Origin: Aricia agestis
Lineage: Eukaryota; Arthropoda; Insecta; Lepidoptera; Lycaenidae
Length of the DNA stretch: 64,000 bases
Assembly: GCF_905147365.1 (NCBI RefSeq)
Contig: NC_056425.1
Span: 6,827,501-6,891,500, forward strand
Direction of reading: 5' to 3'
Program-made: the position numbers and the translations under genes
In this document: positions 59,509 to 64,000 of the stretch, in pieces
How positions within the stretch are numbered: position 1 is the first letter of the stretch
How the letters are laid out: every line of letters begins with the position of its first letter
Notes under the pieces: model-generated
The model's input: only the letters and a program-made list of their open reading frames with translations
Told to the model about the DNA's origin: nothing
Databases searched by the model: none

Positions 59509-59958
59509 GAGGAGGCACACACCGCCCTTTTTCCATACAAACGTTGTCCCCTGTTTCCTCCCTGGATAATGCTAGTAGAGTTATATTTTTTTTTTACTGA
59601 ATATCTACGGCCACTAATACAATGTCCCTATGTTTTCTTTTTTTATAATTTAATTATTAAATAAGATATGAACGTTCAAAAACGCAAAAGAAATTGCCAG
59701 ATTTTCCGCTGTGTTCAAACATCCAGAAAACAGATTTGGCTAGATTATACAAAAAAAAACATAGGAACACAGAGCCTCCTTTAATCTTTAATCAAAAAAA
59801 TACTTAAATCGGTTAAGTTTTGGAGAAGGAACCAGGGGACAACGAATCGTTGATTTTCTGCAGTTGTCTCTATCGCGTTCTGCGGTATAGGCTTGAGGTA
59901 AGGGAGACAGCTATAGATATTACACGTACTTTTTTCATTTCTCTAACCCCTGGTGTAT
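59509..59958 (+). mobile_element. P480 copy 4, degraded ends
   Basis: Same body (TTCCATACAAACGTTGTCCC, TAATCTTTAATCAAAAAAAT) but the left flank reads ATAA instead of TTAA and the right end is lost after CTGGTGTATAA. Confidence 0.75.
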
Positions 59959-60026
59959 AAACGCACGGTAGAAGACTGCCACTCATTTTACACCATACAT
60001 TGTACCTACTTAACTAGCAATAAAGA

Positions 60027-60075
60027 AGTTGATTCATAGGCAGATGGCGGACCTACATAATATTTTGGTCGCCTT
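60027..60075 (+). repeat. MITE-G left end
   Basis: GAAGTTGATTCATAGGCAGA, TGGCGGACCTACATA, TTTGGTCGCC. Truncated shortly before a SINE-A copy. Confidence 0.6.
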
Positions 60076-60082
60076 ATTACTA

Positions 60083-60387
60083 TTTTATTTTTTTATGAAA
60101 TAAGGGGGCAAACGAGCAAACGGGTCACCTGATGGAAAGCAACTTCCGTCGCCCATGAACACTCGCAACATCAGAAGAGCTGCAGGTGCGTTGCCGGCCA
60201 TTTAAAAGGGAATAGGGTAATAGGGGAGGGTAGGGAAGGGAATAGGGTAGTGGATTGGGCCTCTGGTAAACTCACTCACTCGGCGAAACACAGCGCAAGC
60301 GCTGTTTCACATCGTTTTTCTGTGCGAGCCCGTGGTATTTCTCCGGTCGAGCCGACCCATTCGTGCCGAAGGTGGCTCTACCACGTT
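60083..60387 (-). mobile_element. SINE-A copy 6, inverted
   Basis: T tail, GGGGGCAAACGAGCAAACGG, GGGAATAGGG run, GGTGGCTCTACCACGT at the 5' end. Confidence 0.8.
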
Positions 60388-60389
60388 GA

Positions 60390-60930
60390 ATCGTATCAAA
60401 TCCATCCAACAGCTCACAGTTAACATTGAATTGACGGTTCTCGGCGTGAGTCGAGAGGCCGCTTTTGGCTGGATTTATATGCGCCCGCCCAGAGGGGGGA
60501 GAGCGGGGGGGGCTGCATACCTGTTTCAAGAAGATAGTCGGTATGGTATATTGAAACAAAAAATCATGAAAATTCACTTTTACTGAAAATATATTTTGTT
60601 TCCAAAACTTCATTTTGCGCAGAGTAGGTATAACACGTTTTTAATTCCCACTTGCCAGGAAAATTTACGTTTATTTTTTTTTTCTAGGGCCTCTAGGGCA
60701 GCCCTGCCCCTACCTGGGTACGCCCATGGATAACTGACAAGCAAATTAAAGTATGTGAACGACAGTGTGACCGCGCCGCTATATAAATAAATCATTACAT
60801 ACATTTGCTTATAATCTCGCGGTATAGCCGCAAAACCGCGCGTTCGCGCCGCGGCATAATAATCCTTACGACCGTACGTAAATACTCGTGACCAAACATG
60901 AATGGCTACCGAGGAATATGCCCATAGAAC
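60390..60930. other. No gene seen
   Basis: A G-rich run AGAGGGGGGAGAGCGGGGGG near 60492 and CpG-rich patches near 60820; no coding pattern. Confidence 0.35.
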
Positions 60931-60937
60931 TATTTAA

Positions 60938-60979
60938 AGTAGATAGATTAATAAATAATAATTAATTAATCTACTTTGA
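60938..60979. repeat. Short hairpin
   Basis: AAAGTAGATAGATTAATAAAT / AATTAATTAATCTACTTT. Confidence 0.5.
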
Positions 60980-61135
60980 AAAGGACAAATGATCTACGCA
61001 GATAATGCTAAACTAAGACGCAGTACATAGTTCAGTATGTCTGTTTTGTGTTCGCTCTTTTAAACTCTAAAATAAAAGGACGAGGACAGAGGGAAAGGGC
61101 ATAGAATTTTTTTTCACGAAAAATGCACGCTTTCA

Positions 61136-61180
61136 GGAGTTTCAGGGCATCTAGTATAAAATATATGCCCTGAAACTCTA
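61136..61180. repeat. Short hairpin
   Basis: GAGTTTCAGGGCAT / ATGCCCTGAAACTC around a 14-bp loop. Confidence 0.65.
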
Positions 61181-61324
61181 AATACTAAATAAATAATATT
61201 TTAATCTATACTTTCATACTATACTATACTCGGCGAAACGTGGCGGTAGCGGTCATTGACTCCCTGTCAAAAACTTGTCATTTTGTATACAAAGCCGCGA
61301 TTGACAACATCTGACACTTCATTG

Positions 61325-61490
61325 TCTTAATGCGAAGGTCTGCCTGTCTCTCTATATGTCTGTCTATTCGTCTGTTACCTCTTCATGCCTAAACCGCTGA
61401 ACCGATTTTGCTGAAATTTGATATGGAGATACTTTAAGAGAAAGGACACAGGATATCGGAAAAATGTACAGGTCCCGTGCAAAAAACAAA
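61325..61490 (+). repeat. U1 repeat
   Basis: TGCGAAGGTCTGCCTGTCTC, GTTACCTCTTCATGCCTAAA, CCGATTTTGCTGAAATTTG. Confidence 0.55.
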
Positions 61491-61787
61491 ATTTTAATTG
61501 TTTGTAGGTACATGACGAGAACGGCATTGTGGACGACATCTACAAACTTATAGAATTCTCACAAGTTATTGTTAATTAATTTGGCCAAAAATATGGTAAC
61601 GGTCGCTTCGAATAATATTAATATTAAGTTGCTAATTTATAATAATATGCCGTTATTTAAGGCAGTTAACCTTTGAGAATCAGGACCTCTAAACATAAAG
61701 TAATGTAGGTATGTGTTGTAATAATTTATGTAGCCTGGATTTGTATAAACTTTTTAAAGCAGAATTTAGAGTTAACTAAACCCTTAA

Positions 61788-62260
61788 GAGGATTCCACAC
61801 CGCCCTTTTTTCCATACAAACGTTGTCCCCTGTTTCCTCCCTGGATAATGCTAGTAGAGTTATAATTTTTTTCCTGAATATCTACGGCCACTAATACAAT
61901 GTCCCTATGTTTTCTTTTTTTTTCATAATTTAATTATTAAATAAGATATGAACGTTCAAAAACCCAAAAAATGGCCAGATTTTCCGCTGTGTTCAAACGT
62001 CCAGAAAACAGATTTGGCTAGATTATACAAAAAAAGCAAAACATAGGAACACAGCTCAAGCCTTTTTTTAATATTTAATGAAAAAAGTAATTAAATCGGT
62101 TAAGTTTTGGAGAAGGAATCAGGGGACAACGAATCGTTGATTTTCTGGATTTTCTGCAGTTGTCTCTATCGCGTTCTGCGGTATCGGCTTGAGGTAAGAG
62201 AGACAGCTATAGATATTACACGTACTTTTTTTTCATTTCTCTAGCCCCTGTTGTATCCTC
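61788..62260 (+). mobile_element. P480 copy 5
   Basis: 473 bp, TTAA at 61784-61787 and 62261-62264, ends GAGGATTCCACACC / GTTGTATCCTC. Very similar to copy 3. Confidence 0.84.
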
Positions 62261-62385
62261 TTAAGGTTACAACTTACAGCGATATACGATTTTATATTGC
62301 AGTATTTAGATAATACTAGATTTTCTTCAAAAACAAATAAAATTATAGGTAAGTACCAAAGGTAAGTACACTTATACCTACAAGG

Positions 62386-62593
62386 TGTAACAAAAGTAGG
62401 TGGTAATATTTAGGATGTGTATGTGTCCCTTATATAGTTCACTGTGAAAGTTGCAGCGCTGAAAGAGTAACTTTTTTTCAACTTAGTTCACAAATAGTTT
62501 TTGCTCTTTCAGCGGTGCTACTCTCACGGTAAACTCTATGAAGGAGACCCATGCACACCCTAAAATATTAGCACGTTTTGTTATACCCTGTAT
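62386..62593. mobile_element. MITE-3 copy
   Basis: ACAAGGTGTAACAAAAGTAG ... CGTTTTGTTATACCCTGTAT, inner arms TTCACTGTGAAAGTTGCAGC / GCGGTGCTACTCTCACGG. Confidence 0.72.
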
Positions 62594-62661
62594 AAACATT
62601 GCGAAGTCGGTCTTAAAACTTGGGAAATTGCGGCTCCGCTGCGCCTCGTCACAATGTGTGT

Positions 62662-62711
62662 AAAATTTGAGGATCACAAACAAATGATTTTTATTTGTGA
62701 TCCTCAAATTT
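62662..62711. repeat. Hairpin
   Basis: AAATTTGAGGATCACAAA / TTTGTGATCCTCAAATTT. Confidence 0.7.
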
Positions 62712-62974
62712 ATTGTTACTTATTTATTAATTTATGGAAGAGTTCCACGGACATGGGTTTTTCCAAGGCTTCATTTTACCTGGACATGTTTTAATCTGCG
62801 ATTTGCAAATCAGGTTTTAATAAGATTTACGTGTCTCGTTTTCAACAATATTTTATATCCGTATTCTGCAATGAACAAACTTTTAATGCCACGGTCCCTT
62901 CGTCAACGTTAAGTAGGTAAGTACCTACTTTAGGTGCATTTTAGACATAGAACTTAATATAGGTCAACTAGATG

Positions 62975-63180
62975 ACGCCCGTAACTCCGTTGCGCCAAAA
63001 TTCGTTTATTGTGCAGGAACCGTACATTTTTCCAGGATAAAAAGTATCCTATGTCAACCCGGGACTCAAAGTATGTCCATGCCAAATTTTAGCAAAATCG
63101 GTTGAGCCGTTTGGGCGTGAAGAGGTCACAGACAGACAGGCACACTTTCGCATTTATGTTAGTATCACATTAGTATGGAT
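62975..63180 (-). repeat. U1 repeat, inverted
   Basis: GTAACTCCGTTGCGCCAAAA, TTTGGGCGTGAAGAGGTCAC, CACACTTTCGCATTTATG. Confidence 0.6.
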
Positions 63181-63317
63181 TTTTAGTAGAACAACCCAGT
63201 CGTATCCTTAAACATCATCATTGCGTGTAATAAACGTATTTCTGAATTTGTAACGCGATGTGACACCGCATTGTTCTGCTTTGAAGTCTATCTGAAAATG
63301 GTATATTATGTTTCAGC

Positions 63318-63628
63318 CATAAAGTTAATATACCTAGCGGAATAGAGAAACAAAGGCCTGAGCAAGAGAGATGTCACTATCAGTAACATTGCGTGGTAAA
63401 AAGAGACGTGTGATACATGACAGCAGCACTCTTTTTTTGGCGTCCAGTCGGCACGTGCCGCACGTTGAAAGTTTAATCTCATAGAATTCATGTTCAATCA
63501 TGCTTGTGTAAGTGTATAGGTACATACACATATTTTTCACACAGATGAAAACCAATTTTGGTTACGTTTGACAGCTCGAGATTGTTGCTCTATTCCGCTA
63601 GCTACCTACTTATATTATTAACTTTATG
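63318..63628. mobile_element. hAT-type MITE, copy 2 (inverted)
   Basis: Reverse-complement match to 25734-26023 with the same 13-bp ends. It is flanked by its own perfect 8-bp duplication GTTTCAGC (63310-63317, 63629-63636). Confidence 0.92.
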
Positions 63629-63669
63629 GTTTCAGCAGAGACAAAGATTCATAGGCAGACGCGAAGCTA

Positions 63670-63745
63670 AAGTTGGTTAAATTGGCTTGACATCACCACC
63701 AAATTACGTAATTTGGTGGTGATGTCAAGCCAATTTAACCAACTT
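63670..63745. repeat. Perfect 76-bp palindrome
   Basis: AAGTTGGTTAAATTGGCTTG continues to the centre at 63707/63708 and is mirrored without mismatch to CAAGCCAATTTAACCAACTT. MITE-G-like ends surround it (TTCATAGGCAGAC; ATATGCCTTTGAAT). Confidence 0.9.
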
Positions 63746-63929
63746 CTATCAATCAATTTTTCTGATAGTTCAAGCAAATACGTGTGCGTAGATACAGGTG
63801 GTGGTCTAGTAAGATGCCCGACCAAATAACGTTGTTCCGCCATATGCCTTTGAATAAATTTCATGCTGCATAATATTATGTATGAGTATCTTAAATTAAC
63901 TTTGTCATCATAATAATATTATTATTTTA

Positions 63930-64000
63930 TAGTTACTAGTCGATGCCCGCAACTCGGCTGCGTCAAAATTCGTTTATCGCTTGGGAACCGTACATTTTTC
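63930..64000 (-). repeat. U1-type repeat, cut by the window edge
   Basis: AGTCGATGCCCGCAACTCGG, AAAATTCGTTTATCGCTTGG, ACCGTACATTTTTC as in 62975-63060. Confidence 0.55.

Overview
The window looks like nuclear DNA from a butterfly or moth. It is AT-rich and packed with short interspersed repeats of types common in Lepidoptera. The only recognisable host genes are four chemosensory protein genes (CSP, OS-D/A10 family). I name them CSP-a to CSP-d for reference only; I cannot assign orthologues or a species.

Gene content. CSP-a (minus, coding 7768-8855), CSP-b (minus, 19676-21033), CSP-c (plus, 46240-50549) and CSP-d (minus, 55384-58276) each encode a secreted protein with the four-cysteine CSP signature and share a phase-1 intron one base after the Lys codon that follows Cys 2. 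CSP-a, -b and -c also have a splice acceptor 1-7 nt before the ATG. Plausible upstream non-coding exons with TATA boxes and donors suggest a 5'-UTR intron; CSP-a is the best case (TATAAATA, ATCAGTT initiator 32 nt on, 28-nt leader exon). CSP-c has an extra coding intron and a charged tail. CSP-d is divergent, with a long N-terminal extension. No other host gene is visible.

Mobile DNA. An apparently intact non-LTR retrotransposon (30343-35802, ORF1 with zinc knuckles, ORF2 with endonuclease, RT and RNase H, poly-A tail, 12-bp target duplication) separates CSP-b from CSP-c. The rest is mostly non-autonomous: about six copies of a GC-rich SINE (SINE-A), tRNA-derived SINEs (SINE-B, SINE-C), five copies of a roughly 480-bp TTAA-flanked element, a hAT-type MITE with exact 8-bp duplications, TAA-flanked Harbinger-type MITEs, TA-flanked mariner-type MITEs, and at least ten unrelated foldback elements. 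Several are nested in ways that give insertion order.

Layout. 1-7.4 kb: repeats. 7.4-11.2 kb: CSP-a with foldbacks in its 3' flank and SINEs/MITEs in its introns. 12.7-18.7 kb: foldbacks, a transposase relic, a run of TTAA-flanked elements. 19-22.2 kb: CSP-b. 22.5-30 kb: repeats. 30.3-35.8 kb: retrotransposon. 35.8-45 kb: foldbacks and nested MITEs. 45.3-50.7 kb: CSP-c. 51-55 kb: SINEs, MITEs, a tandem duplication. 55-58.3 kb: CSP-d. 58.3-64 kb: repeats, ending in a 76-bp perfect palindrome and a truncated repeat.

The CSP products would be small soluble ligand-binding proteins in extracellular fluid (sensillar lymph, haemolymph, cuticle); tissue and ligand cannot be told from sequence. All splice models are by eye.
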